In this document: in pieces, positions 46,022-55,241 of the stretch
Layout of the letters: each line of letters begins with the position of its first letter
Numbering within the stretch: position 1 is the first letter of the stretch
From: Ramlibacter monticola
Lineage (GTDB): Bacteria > Pseudomonadota > Gammaproteobacteria > Burkholderiales > Burkholderiaceae_C
DNA length: 64,000 nt
Assembly (NCBI RefSeq): GCF_016722785.1
Contig: NZ_JAEQNE010000011.1
Span: 61,587-125,586 of the forward strand
Direction: 5' to 3'
Notes under the pieces: generated by a model
Seen by the model: only the letters and a program-made list of their open reading frames with translations
Database searches by the model: none
Told to the model about the DNA's origin: nothing
Translations under genes and position numbers: made by a program

Positions 46022-47424
46022 GTGTCCTCGAGGCGGACGATGTCGTCCTCGCCGAGGTAGCTGCCGGACTGCACCTCGATCATCTCCAGCTCCATCCGGC
46101 CCGGGTTGTGCAGGCGGTGCACCTCGCCGATGGGGATGTAGGTGGACTGGTTCTCGCTGAGGAGGAAGGTCTCGTCGCCGCGGGTGACCTGCGCCGTCCC
46201 GCGGACCACCACCCAGTGCTCGGCCCGGTGGTGGTGCTTCTGCAGGCTCAGCGAAGCGCCGGGCTTCACGCCGATGCGCTTCACCTGGAAGCGCTCGCCC
46301 GCGTCCACGCTGTCGTACCAGCCCCAGGGGCGCACCACCTTGCGGTGGAAGGCGGCCTGCGAGGCGTGCGACTGCTCCAGCCTCGCGACCACGTCCTTGA
46401 CCTGTTCGGCGCACGCCCGGTTCGCCACGAGCACGGCATCGGGCGTGTCGATGATCAGCAGGTCCTCGGTGCCGAGGGCCACCACGGGCCGGTGCGGCGC
46501 GTGGATGAAGGTGTTGCGGGCGTTGTGCACCCAGCCCTGGCCCTGCACGCGGTTGTCCTGCGGGTCCGCGGGGGAGAGGTCGGCCACCGCGTTCCAGCTG
46601 CCCACGTCGCTCCACTGGCCGCTGAAGGGCACGACGGCGACGTCTTCGTGCGGTTCCATCACCGCGTAGTCGATGCTCTGGGAGCGGCAGGCCTCGAAGG
46701 CCGCGCGCTCGGGGCGCAGGAAGAGGGTGCCGGGCGCGGCGCTGCCGGGCTCCTCGGTGCGGGCGGCCTCCATCGCCGCGCGGCAGGAGGCCAGGATGTC
46801 CGGCGCGTGCTCCTGCAGCGCCTCCAGCATGACGCTGGCGCGCGCGAGGAAGATGCCGGCATTCCAGAGCGTGTCGCCTTGCAGCAGCAGTTGCCGCGCC
46901 GTGGCGGCGTCGGGCTTCTCGATGAACTTCTGCACCTGCAGGCTGCCGTCCGGGCGCGGCGTGCCCTGCCGGATGTAGCCGTAGGCCGTGCTGGGGAAGC
47001 TGGGCACGATGCCGAAAGTGACGATCGCGCCGTTGCCGGCGGCGTCCAGCCCCTCCTTCACGGTGCGGCCGAAGGCGGCGGCGTCCGGGATGTAGTGGTC
47101 GGCGGGGCAGAACAGCAGGTCGCTGGCGGGGTCGGCGTGCAGGGCGGCCAGCGCGATCGCCGCCGCGGTGTTGCGCGCCACCGGCTCGAGGACGATGGTG
47201 CCTGGCGTCTTCGCCTGCCGCATCGTGTCCGCGACCAGGAAGCGATGGTCCTCCGCCGCCACGGCCACCACCGGCCCGCCCAGCGGCGCGACGCGCTCCA
47301 GGGTCAGGTGCAGCAGGCTCCGATCGCCCACCAGGGGCACGAACTGCTTGGGGAAGCTCTTGCGGCTCAGGGGCCACAGGCGCGTGCCGGAGCCGCCGCA
47401 GAGGATCACTGGGGTCAGGTGCAT
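46006..47424 (-). CDS. manC: Mannose-1-phosphate guanylyltransferase / mannose-6-phosphate isomerase
   Basis: Makes GDP-mannose for surface glycans. The 472-residue protein has the nucleotidyltransferase half with VILCGGSGTRLWPLSRKSFPK (GTP-binding), FIEKPDA and WNAGIFLARAS. A C-terminal cupin-type isomerase half carries RPWGWYDSV, KPGASLSLQKHHHRAEHWVV (metal-binding His and Glu) and HRLHNPG. It is the CpsB/AlgA/WbpW bifunctional type. It stands alone here, apart from the polysaccharide cluster, with no manB (phosphomannomutase) or gmd nearby. The ATG at 47424 fits the family start. Confidence 0.94.
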   Translation of the reverse strand: MHLTPVILCGGSGTRLWPLSRKSFPKQFVPLVGDRSLLHLTLERVAPLGGPVVAVAAEDHRFLVADTMRQAKTPGTIVLEPVARNTAAAIALAALHADPASDLLFCPADHYIPDAAAFGRTVKEGLDAAGNGAIVTFGIVPSFPSTAYGYIRQGTPRPDGSLQVQKFIEKPDAATARQLLLQGDTLWNAGIFLARASVMLEALQEHAPDILASCRAAMEAARTEEPGSAAPGTLFLRPERAAFEACRSQSIDYAVMEPHEDVAVVPFSGQWSDVGSWNAVADLSPADPQDNRVQGQGWVHNARNTFIHAPHRPVVALGTEDLLIIDTPDAVLVANRACAEQVKDVVARLEQSHASQAAFHRKVVRPWGWYDSVDAGERFQVKRIGVKPGASLSLQKHHHRAEHWVVVRGTAQVTRGDETFLLSENQSTYIPIGEVHRLHNPGRMELEMIEVQSGSYLGEDDIVRLEDTYGRT

Positions 47425-47500
47425 GACGGCATGGTATCGCCTGCCGGGGCCGGCGCGGGGGACGCGGCCCGGCGGGCCGGGAGACCGGTAGGATTGCCGC

Positions 47501-48316
47501 ATGACGTCCCCCTCCCGCCCCGCCATCGGCCTCGTCATCGTCGGCGACGAGATCCTCTCGGGCAAGCGCGCCGACAAGCACCTGCCCAGGCTGATCGAAC
47601 TGCTCACCGAGCGCGGGCTGGAACTGGGATGGGCCGAGTACGTGGGCGACAAGCCCGAGCGGATCACCGACACGCTGCGCCGCGCCTTCGCCTCGGGCGA
47701 CATCGTGTTTTCCTGCGGCGGCATCGGCGCCACCCCCGACGACCACACGCGCCAGTGCGCGGCCCGCGCGCTGGGCGTCGAACTGGAACTGCACCCGGGG
47801 GCCGAGCGCCTGATCCGCGAACGCATGCAGGACGTGGCGCGGGAGCAGGGCGTGCCCTACGAGCCGGACCGGCCGGACAACATCCACCGCCTCAACATGG
47901 GCGTGTTCCCGAAGGGCGCCACCCTCATCCCGAACCCGTACAACAAGATCCCCGGTTTCACGGTGGGCACGGTGCACTTCGTCCCGGGATTCCCGGTGAT
48001 GGCCTGGCCGATGATGCAGGACGTGCTGGACACCTCCTATGCCCACCTGTTCCGGCGCGGGGCCTACATCGAGCGGTCCGTCATCGTCTTCGGCTCCATG
48101 GAGGCCACGCTCACCCCGCTGATGGAGCAGGTCGAACGCGAGCACCCGCACGTCAAGGTGTTCAGCCTCCCCAGCGTCGACCATCCGACCTACGGCCGCC
48201 ACATCGACCTGGGCGTCAAGGGCGAGCCGGCGCACGTGGACCTGGCCTACCGCACGCTGCTCGAAGGGCTGGGCCTGCTGAAAGTCCGCCTCGGCCCCGA
48301 GTTGGTGCGTCCCTGA
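47501..48316 (+). CDS. CinA-like molybdopterin-binding domain protein
   Basis: 271-residue protein with an N-terminal MoaB/MogA-type domain (about 5-170): IGLVIVGDEILSGKRADKHL, then FSCGGIGATPDDHTRQCAAR. This is the CinA N-terminal (COG1058) pattern. The C-terminal nicotinamide-nucleotide amidase domain of full CinA is absent, so it is the short form. In other bacteria such domains hydrolyse ADP-ribose or FAD-like compounds. Function here is unproven. It is divergent from manC. Confidence 0.83.
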   Translation: MTSPSRPAIGLVIVGDEILSGKRADKHLPRLIELLTERGLELGWAEYVGDKPERITDTLRRAFASGDIVFSCGGIGATPDDHTRQCAARALGVELELHPGAERLIRERMQDVAREQGVPYEPDRPDNIHRLNMGVFPKGATLIPNPYNKIPGFTVGTVHFVPGFPVMAWPMMQDVLDTSYAHLFRRGAYIERSVIVFGSMEATLTPLMEQVEREHPHVKVFSLPSVDHPTYGRHIDLGVKGEPAHVDLAYRTLLEGLGLLKVRLGPELVRP

Positions 48317-48346
48317 TCTGCTCCATTCCGGTGCAAACGCAGAAGC

Positions 48347-48361
48347 GCACCTGCACGGTGC
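48347..48361 (+). promoter_or_regulatory. NtrC binding site upstream of glnA
   Basis: GCACC-TGCAC-GGTGC, an exact match to the dyad consensus GCACC-N5-GGTGC for NtrC. It is centred about 128 bases before the predicted glnA transcription start, the usual enhancer range. Other half-sites (GGTGC at 48304 and 48330) lie nearby. Confidence 0.8.
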
Positions 48362-48455
48362 ACTGCCGCGTTGATTTCGCAAGGGTCCAGTAGGGAAAAC
48401 GCGGCAGTTTGGTGGACAATCCGGAAGTTTTGCGCGATGCCGAGTGCACCAGCTT

Positions 48456-48470
48456 TGGCACAGAACCTGC
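48456..48470 (+). promoter_or_regulatory. Sigma-54 promoter of glnA
   Basis: TGGCACAGAACCTGC has the -24 GG and -12 GC elements at the exact spacing of the TGGCAC-N5-TTGC consensus. The predicted start near 48482 leaves a leader of about 44 bases with a TGGAGA ribosome binding site before the ATG at 48526. Confidence 0.88.
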
Positions 48471-48525
48471 ATCCCGCCAAGCCGCACTTTTCGTTCACAA
48501 CCAAATATCCTCCTGGAGAAAACTG

Positions 48526-49947
48526 ATGGCAGCAGCCAAGAGCGTCGCCGACGTGTTGAAGATGGTGAAGGACAACGAAGTCAAGTTCGTTGACTTCCGC
48601 TTCACCGACACCCGCGGCAAGGAACAACACGTGTCCGTGCCGGTGTCGCACTTCGACGAAGACAAGTTCACGTCCGGTCACGCATTCGACGGCTCGTCCA
48701 TCGCCGGCTGGAAGGGCATCGAAGCCTCCGACATGCTGCTGATGCCGGACCCGAGCACGGCCAACATCGATCCCTTCTTCGAAGAGACGACGCTGATCCT
48801 GAGCTGCGACGTCCTGGAGCCGGGCGACGGCAAGGCCTACGACCGCGACCCGCGCTCGATCGCCAAGCGCGCCGAGGCCTACCTGAAGGCCTCCGGCTTC
48901 GGCGACACCGCCTTCTTCGGGCCCGAGCCCGAGTTCTTCATCTTCGACGACGTGCGCTGGGGTGCCGACCCGTCCGGCTCCTTCGTCGAGATCGACGAGT
49001 ACGAAGCCCCCTGGAACACCGGCAAGAAGCACGAAGGCGGCAACAAGGGCCACCGTCCCACCACCAAGGGCGGCTACTTCCCCGTGCCCCCGGTCGACAG
49101 CATGCAGGACATGCGCGCCGAGATGTCCCTGATCCTCGAATCGCTGGGCATCCCGGTCGAAGTGTTCCACCACGAAGTGGCCGGCGCCGGCCAGAACGAG
49201 ATCGGCACCAGGTTCAGCACGCTGGTGCAGCGCGCCGACTGGACGATCCTGATGAAGTACGTGATCCACAACGTGGCCAACGCGTACGGCAAGACGGCCA
49301 CCTTCATGCCCAAGCCCATCGTCGGCGACAACGGCTCCGGCATGCACGTGCACCAGTCCGTGTGGAAGGACGGCAAGAACCTGTTCGCCGGCGACGGCTA
49401 CGCGGGCCTGTCCGAGTTCGCGCTGTACTACATCGGCGGCGTGATCAAGCACGCCCGCGCCCTGAACGCGATCACGAACCCCGGCACCAACAGCTACAAG
49501 CGCCTGGTCCCCGGCTTCGAAGCGCCGGTGAAGCTGGCCTACTCGGCCCGCAACCGCTCCGCCTCGATCCGCATCCCCTACGTGGCGAACCCGAAGGGCC
49601 GCCGCATCGAGGTGCGCTTCCCGGATCCGACCATGAACCCCTACCTGGGCTTCGCCGCCATGCTGATGGCTGGCCTGGACGGCGTCGAGAACAAGATCCA
49701 CCCGGGCGAGGCCGCCACCAAGGACCTGTACCACCTGCCGCCGGAAGAGGACGCGAAGATCCCGACCGTGTGCCACAGCCTGGACCAGGCCCTGGAATAC
49801 CTGGACCAGGACCGCGCCTTCCTGACCAAGGGCGGCGTGTTCACCGATTCCATGCTGGACGCCTACGTCGAACTGAAGCAGCAGGAAGTGACCCGCTTCC
49901 GAATGACCACCCACCCGGTGGAGTTCGACATGTACTACAGCCTGTAA
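48526..49947 (+). CDS. glnA: Glutamine synthetase, type I
   Basis: Makes glutamine from glutamate and ammonia with ATP. It is a dodecamer in the cytosol. The 473-residue product contains the beta-grasp N-terminal domain, the catalytic segment GPEPEFFIFDDVRW (metal Glu), the ATP-binding KPIVGDNGSGMHVHQSVWK and the GTNSYKRLVPGFEAPV motif. KDLYHLPPEE carries the Tyr adenylylated by GlnE. The ATG at 48526 is preceded by TGGAGA. The upstream in-frame extension covers the promoter and is rejected. Expression is predicted to be NtrC/sigma-54 dependent from the sites just upstream, with ntrBC downstream. Confidence 0.97.
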   Translation: MAAAKSVADVLKMVKDNEVKFVDFRFTDTRGKEQHVSVPVSHFDEDKFTSGHAFDGSSIAGWKGIEASDMLLMPDPSTANIDPFFEETTLILSCDVLEPGDGKAYDRDPRSIAKRAEAYLKASGFGDTAFFGPEPEFFIFDDVRWGADPSGSFVEIDEYEAPWNTGKKHEGGNKGHRPTTKGGYFPVPPVDSMQDMRAEMSLILESLGIPVEVFHHEVAGAGQNEIGTRFSTLVQRADWTILMKYVIHNVANAYGKTATFMPKPIVGDNGSGMHVHQSVWKDGKNLFAGDGYAGLSEFALYYIGGVIKHARALNAITNPGTNSYKRLVPGFEAPVKLAYSARNRSASIRIPYVANPKGRRIEVRFPDPTMNPYLGFAAMLMAGLDGVENKIHPGEAATKDLYHLPPEEDAKIPTVCHSLDQALEYLDQDRAFLTKGGVFTDSMLDAYVELKQQEVTRFRMTTHPVEFDMYYSL

Positions 49948-49967
49948 TTCGTCACGGGCGGAGCGCA

Positions 49968-49993
49968 AGGGGGCGACTTTTGTCGCCCCTTTT
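49968..49993 (+). terminator. Intrinsic terminator after glnA
   Basis: GGGGCGAC/GTCGCCCC stem (49970-49977 and 49982-49989) with a TTTT loop and a T4 tract, 22 bases after the glnA stop. It should largely separate glnA from the ntrBC transcript. Confidence 0.88.
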
Positions 49994-50086
49994 CCTTTCA
50001 AATCAAGACCTTAGTTGGCAATCTGAAGAGTTTGCGCGATACTGGCAGGCCGTCCCTGCGCATCGTGGGATGCAAGGAGTAACGCC

Positions 50087-50620
50087 ATGAAGCCGTCTTC
50101 CATCCTCATTCCCCTGGCAGTCCTGGCCCTGGCGGCCGGTGCCCAGGCGCAGACCAGGATCTGGCGCTGCGGCAACAGCTACACCAACGACGAAGTCCAG
50201 GCCAAGGCCCAGAACTGCAAGCTGATGGAGGGCGGCAACGTCACGATCGTGCAGGGCACCCGCGTCAACGGACCGGCCAACGGGCCGGCGGCGGGCGGCG
50301 GGGCGCGCGGCCGCGGCGACAGCGTGGCCACGGCGCCGCCGACGGGCGGCCCCAACGGCCGCGTGGATTCCGGCGACCAGAAGGCCCGCGACAACGAAGC
50401 CCGTTCCATCCTCGAGGCCGAACTGAAGAAGGCCGAGTCGCGCCAGGCCGACCTGCTGCAGGAATGGAACAACGGCGAGCCCGAAAAGCTGGGCCCCGAA
50501 CACCGCAACCACCAGAAGTACCTCGATCGCGTGGCCGAACTGAAGGCTTCCCTCGAGCGCAACGAGAAAGACATTGCCGGCCTCAAGCGGGAACTCGGGC
50601 GCGCCAGCGCCGCGAAATAA
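50087..50620 (+). CDS. Small secreted protein between glnA and ntrB
   Basis: 177 residues with a signal peptide (about 1-22, ending GAQAQ-T), a compact N-terminal part RIWRCGNSYTNDEVQAKAQN with two Cys (about 24-60), a Gly/Pro-rich low-complexity linker (about 60-95) and a long charged helical C-terminus (about 100-175, coiled-coil-like). I recall similar proteins at this position in related genomes, sometimes described as DUF4124-like, but cannot confirm the family. It is probably exported to the periplasm. Its conserved link to nitrogen genes is suggestive only. The ATG has an AAGGAG site. Confidence 0.75.
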   Translation: MKPSSILIPLAVLALAAGAQAQTRIWRCGNSYTNDEVQAKAQNCKLMEGGNVTIVQGTRVNGPANGPAAGGGARGRGDSVATAPPTGGPNGRVDSGDQKARDNEARSILEAELKKAESRQADLLQEWNNGEPEKLGPEHRNHQKYLDRVAELKASLERNEKDIAGLKRELGRASAAK

Positions 50621-50642
50621 GGACGTCGCCCGCGCCCCCGCG

Positions 50643-51728
50643 GTGACCCCGCGGCCGGCGCGCTCGGCCGTTTTCCGGCCGCTCCACCGCTTCCAGTGCT
50701 TCGACCTGCTCGCCACGCTCGTTGCCGTGGTGCGCGGCGATGGCACCGTGCTGTTCGCCAATTCGGCCCTGGAGGACGCGCTGGGGCTGTCCCGCCGCAA
50801 CATCGAGGGCACCAGCCTGCTGCCGCTGTTCGCCGAGCCGGCCATCCTGCGCACGGCGCTGGACGGCGCCCGCATCAACGAGTACGCGGCCCTGCGCTAC
50901 GACGCGCGCCTGCTGCGCCAGCAGGGCGAGCCGGTGCCGGTGCACGTCGTCCTGGCCCAGACCGAGGTGCAGGACGAATTCGTCGTCGAACTGCTGCCGC
51001 TGGAGGCGCAGACCCGGCAGGACCGCGAGGAGCGCCTGATCGACCAGGTGCAGGCGAACAAGGAACTGATCCGCAACCTCGCGCACGAGATCAAGAACCC
51101 GCTGGGCGGGATCCGCGGCGCGGCGCAGCTGCTGGAAATGGAGATCGACCCGCAGCTCAAGGAGTACACGCGCGTCGTCATCCACGAGGCCGACCGGCTG
51201 CAGACCCTGGTCGACCGCCTGCTGGCACCGCACCGCCGGCCGCACGTCGTGTCCGACGTGAACATCCACGAAGTCTGCGAGCGCGTGCGCTCGCTGATCC
51301 TCGCGGAGTTCCCGAAGGGGCTGAAGGTCGTGCGGGACTACGACACGTCCATTCCCGAGTTCCGCGGCGACCGCGAGCAGCTGATCCAGGCCGTGTTGAA
51401 CATCGCGCATAACGCCTGCCAGGCGCTGGCGCAACGCATCGAGACCGGCGATGCGCAAGTCACGTTCAAGACCCGCATCGGCCGGCAGGTCACCTTCGGC
51501 AAGCAGCGCTATCGACTGGCACTGGAATTGCATGTCATCGACAACGGGCCCGGTGTACCGGACTCGATCAAGGACCGCATCTTCTTCCCGCTCGTGTCGG
51601 GGAGGGAAGGCGGATCCGGCCTGGGGCTCACGCTGGCGCAGACCTTCGTGCAGCAGCACCATGGCCTGATCGAGTGCGACAGCGTGCCGGGGAGGACGGA
51701 TTTCAAGATCCTCATCCCTCTGCCCTAG
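50643..51728 (+). CDS. glnL: Nitrogen regulation sensor histidine kinase NtrB
   Basis: Phosphorylates NtrC under nitrogen limitation and is controlled by PII. The protein has an N-terminal PAS-like domain (about 10-130, LVAVVRGDGTVLFANSALED), the phosphoacceptor segment NLAHEIKNPLGGIRGAAQLL with His near residue 147, the N box QAVLNIAHNACQAL and the G boxes VIDNGPGVPD and GSGLGLTLAQ. It is soluble, with no membrane helix, as expected for NtrB. The start is uncertain: GTG at 50643 is proposed because it follows the upstream stop and gives the usual length. A TTG at 50574 would overlap the previous gene. Confidence 0.93.
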   Translation: MTPRPARSAVFRPLHRFQCFDLLATLVAVVRGDGTVLFANSALEDALGLSRRNIEGTSLLPLFAEPAILRTALDGARINEYAALRYDARLLRQQGEPVPVHVVLAQTEVQDEFVVELLPLEAQTRQDREERLIDQVQANKELIRNLAHEIKNPLGGIRGAAQLLEMEIDPQLKEYTRVVIHEADRLQTLVDRLLAPHRRPHVVSDVNIHEVCERVRSLILAEFPKGLKVVRDYDTSIPEFRGDREQLIQAVLNIAHNACQALAQRIETGDAQVTFKTRIGRQVTFGKQRYRLALELHVIDNGPGVPDSIKDRIFFPLVSGREGGSGLGLTLAQTFVQQHHGLIECDSVPGRTDFKILIPLP

Positions 51729-51763
51729 CCGTCCACATGCAGACCTGAGGTGACCGACAGAAC

Positions 51764-53266
<1,503 letters not shown>

Positions 53267-53268
53267 AC

Positions 53269-53304
53269 GCATTCCTCCTTCCCGGACGGGGGAAGGAGGA
53301 ATGC
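53269..53304. terminator. Long perfect inverted repeat between ntrC and galE
   Basis: A 15-bp perfect stem GCATTCCTCCTTCCC/GGGAAGGAGGAATGC with a six-base loop (53284-53289) fills the gap between the convergent ntrC and galE stops. Its symmetry suits a bidirectional terminator, although T runs on either side are short. Confidence 0.7.
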
Positions 53305-53306
53305 TT

Positions 53307-54338
53307 CTAGCCCGCGTACCCCTTCGGGTTCCCCTCCTGCCACCGCCACGCATCCGCGCACATCTCGTCGATACCCTTGCGCGCTTCCCAGCCCAGGAGG
53401 CGCCTCGCCAGCGACGGGTCCGCATAGCACTGCGCCACGTCGCCCGGCCTGCGCGCCACGATCTCGTACGGGATCTTCCTCCCGCTGGCCTGCTCGAACG
53501 CCCGCACCACCTGCAGCACGCTGTACCCGCGTCCGGTGCCCAGGTTGACCGTGAAGCTCTCCTGCCCGGCGAACAGCGCCTGCAGCGCGGCGACATGGCC
53601 GGCCGCGAGGTCGTCCACATGGATGTAGTCGCGCACCCCGGTGCCGTCCGGCGTCGGGTAGTCCCCGCCGAACACGTTCAGGTGCGCACGCAGCCCCACC
53701 GCGACCTGCGTCACGAAGGGCATCAGGTTGTTCGGGATGCCGGCCGGGTCCTCGCCGATCAGCCCGCTGGGATGCGCCCCCACCGGATTGAAGTAGCGCA
53801 GGATGGCGATGCGCCACTCCGGCCGGGCGCGCTGCAGCGCCAGCAGCATGTCCTCGATCACCAGCTTGGTGTGGCCGTACGGGTTCGTGTGGCTGCGCGG
53901 GAAGTCCTCGGTGATGGGCACCGTCGCCGGATCGCCGTAGACCGTCGCGCTGCTGGAAAACACCAGGGTGGGGCGGAGCTCGCCGCCCAGCGTTTCCATC
54001 GCGCGCAGCAGGCTGATGGCGCCGCCGATGTTGTTGTCGAAGTACTTCAGCGGCTGCGCCACGCTTTCGCCCACCGCCTTGGAGCCGGCGAAATGCACCA
54101 CGCCCGCGGGCCGGTGCCGGCGAAGCACCGTTTCGACGAATGCGACGTCCCGCACGTCCCCTTTTTCGAGCACGGGACGCACCTTCGTGATGCGCTCCAG
54201 CCGCTCGAGCACGGCGGGGTGGCTGTTGGAGAAGTCGTCGAGGATGACGGGCGCGAAGCCGGCCCCGTGCAGCGCGACGAAGGTGTGGCTGCCGATGTAG
54301 CCGGCGCCGCCGGTCAGGAGGATGGAAGGGCGGTTCAC
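53307..54338 (-). CDS. galE: UDP-glucose 4-epimerase
   Basis: Interconverts UDP-glucose and UDP-galactose. The 343-residue SDR protein has the GGAGYIGSHT NAD motif at the start, FSSSATVYGDP with the catalytic Ser, and NPYGHTKLVIEDML with Tyr-x3-Lys near 157. RYFNPVGAHPSG and the terminal KGIDEMCADAWRWQ segment are typical of GalE. The GTG start at 54338 overlaps the exonuclease stop (GTGA), so it is coupled to xth. It provides UDP-Gal for LPS and polysaccharide but is distant from the main cluster. Confidence 0.94.
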   Translation of the reverse strand: MNRPSILLTGGAGYIGSHTFVALHGAGFAPVILDDFSNSHPAVLERLERITKVRPVLEKGDVRDVAFVETVLRRHRPAGVVHFAGSKAVGESVAQPLKYFDNNIGGAISLLRAMETLGGELRPTLVFSSSATVYGDPATVPITEDFPRSHTNPYGHTKLVIEDMLLALQRARPEWRIAILRYFNPVGAHPSGLIGEDPAGIPNNLMPFVTQVAVGLRAHLNVFGGDYPTPDGTGVRDYIHVDDLAAGHVAALQALFAGQESFTVNLGTGRGYSVLQVVRAFEQASGRKIPYEIVARRPGDVAQCYADPSLARRLLGWEARKGIDEMCADAWRWQEGNPKGYAG

Positions 54339-55114
54339 TGGATCTCCACGGTCACGGGGGCATGGTCGCTCGGCTGCTTCCACTTGCGGGGCGTGCGATC
54401 GATGCTGCAGCCCGCCACGCGCGGCTTCAGCGCCTCGCTCACGAGGATGTGGTCGATCCGCAGCCCGCGGTTCTTCTGGTACCCCAGCATCCGGTAGTCC
54501 CACCAGCTGAAGCTCTTCTCCGGCTGCTCGAACAGGCGGAAGCTGTCGACCAGGCCCAGCTCCAGCAGCTTGCGGAAGTGGTCGCGCTCCTCGCTGGTGT
54601 GGTGGATGGTCTCGCGCAGCCCCTCGGGGTCGAACGAGTCGCGGTCCTCGGGCGCGATGTTGAAGTCGCCCACCAGCACCAGCTGCGAATGGCGAGCGAC
54701 TTCTTCGTGCAGGTAGTCGCGCAGTCCGCGCAGCCACGCCATCTTGTAATTGAACTTCTCGGTGCCGGGCGCCTGCCCGTTGACGAAATAGCCGTTGACG
54801 AGGCGCAGCGGCCCGGCGGGCGTGTCCAGGGTGACCGACAGCAGCCGCGAGTTCTCGTCCTCGAAGCCGGCGATGTTCTTCACGATGTCGCGCATCGGCA
54901 GGCGGCTCATGACGGCGACGCCGTTATAGGTCTTCTGCCCGAAGACAGCGCAGTGCTCGTAGCCGATGCCGCGCAGCACGTCCAGCGGGAACTTGTCGTC
55001 CGTGAGCTTGAGCTCCTGGAGGCACAGCACGTCCACAGGGTTGGCGGCGGTCCAGTCCAGCACGTGCTGCAGGCGCGCCGTCAGTGAATTGACGTTCCAG
55101 GTGGTGAGTTTCAT
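54335..55114 (-). CDS. xth: Exodeoxyribonuclease III (AP endonuclease)
   Basis: Base-excision repair enzyme that cuts at abasic sites. The 259-residue protein starts MKLTTWNVNSLTARLQHVLD and shows the ExoIII motifs LCLQELKLTDDKFP (Mg-binding Glu), NGYFVNGQAPG, VGDFNIAPEDRD and the terminal SDHAPV with the catalytic His-Asp. The ATG at 55114 is the standard start. The upstream extension is not conserved. It forms a two-gene unit with galE. Confidence 0.95.
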   Translation of the reverse strand: MKLTTWNVNSLTARLQHVLDWTAANPVDVLCLQELKLTDDKFPLDVLRGIGYEHCAVFGQKTYNGVAVMSRLPMRDIVKNIAGFEDENSRLLSVTLDTPAGPLRLVNGYFVNGQAPGTEKFNYKMAWLRGLRDYLHEEVARHSQLVLVGDFNIAPEDRDSFDPEGLRETIHHTSEERDHFRKLLELGLVDSFRLFEQPEKSFSWWDYRMLGYQKNRGLRIDHILVSEALKPRVAGCSIDRTPRKWKQPSDHAPVTVEIQ

Positions 55115-55241
55115 CCGGCTGGCGGGTGGTTGACGAAGCCCCCATTGTCGCGTGCCCGCAGCGGAAAACCGGTGCGCCCGGCGCCCGTGAGGACGCCGGT
55201 GCACCGGCCGGGGGACGGTCCGAAGCGGACCGTCGTGCCGA

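Noticed and set aside
45038..48487. 1149-codon minus-strand open frame across the EI24 gene, manC and the CinA-like gene
   Set aside because: It crosses three real genes in other frames. Its sequence is low-complexity Arg/Gly/Ala/Pro.
50574..50642. TTG start for ntrB inside the preceding gene
   Set aside because: Would add a Pro/Ala/Arg-rich lead not typical of NtrB; the GTG at 50643 after the upstream stop is simpler, though not proven.
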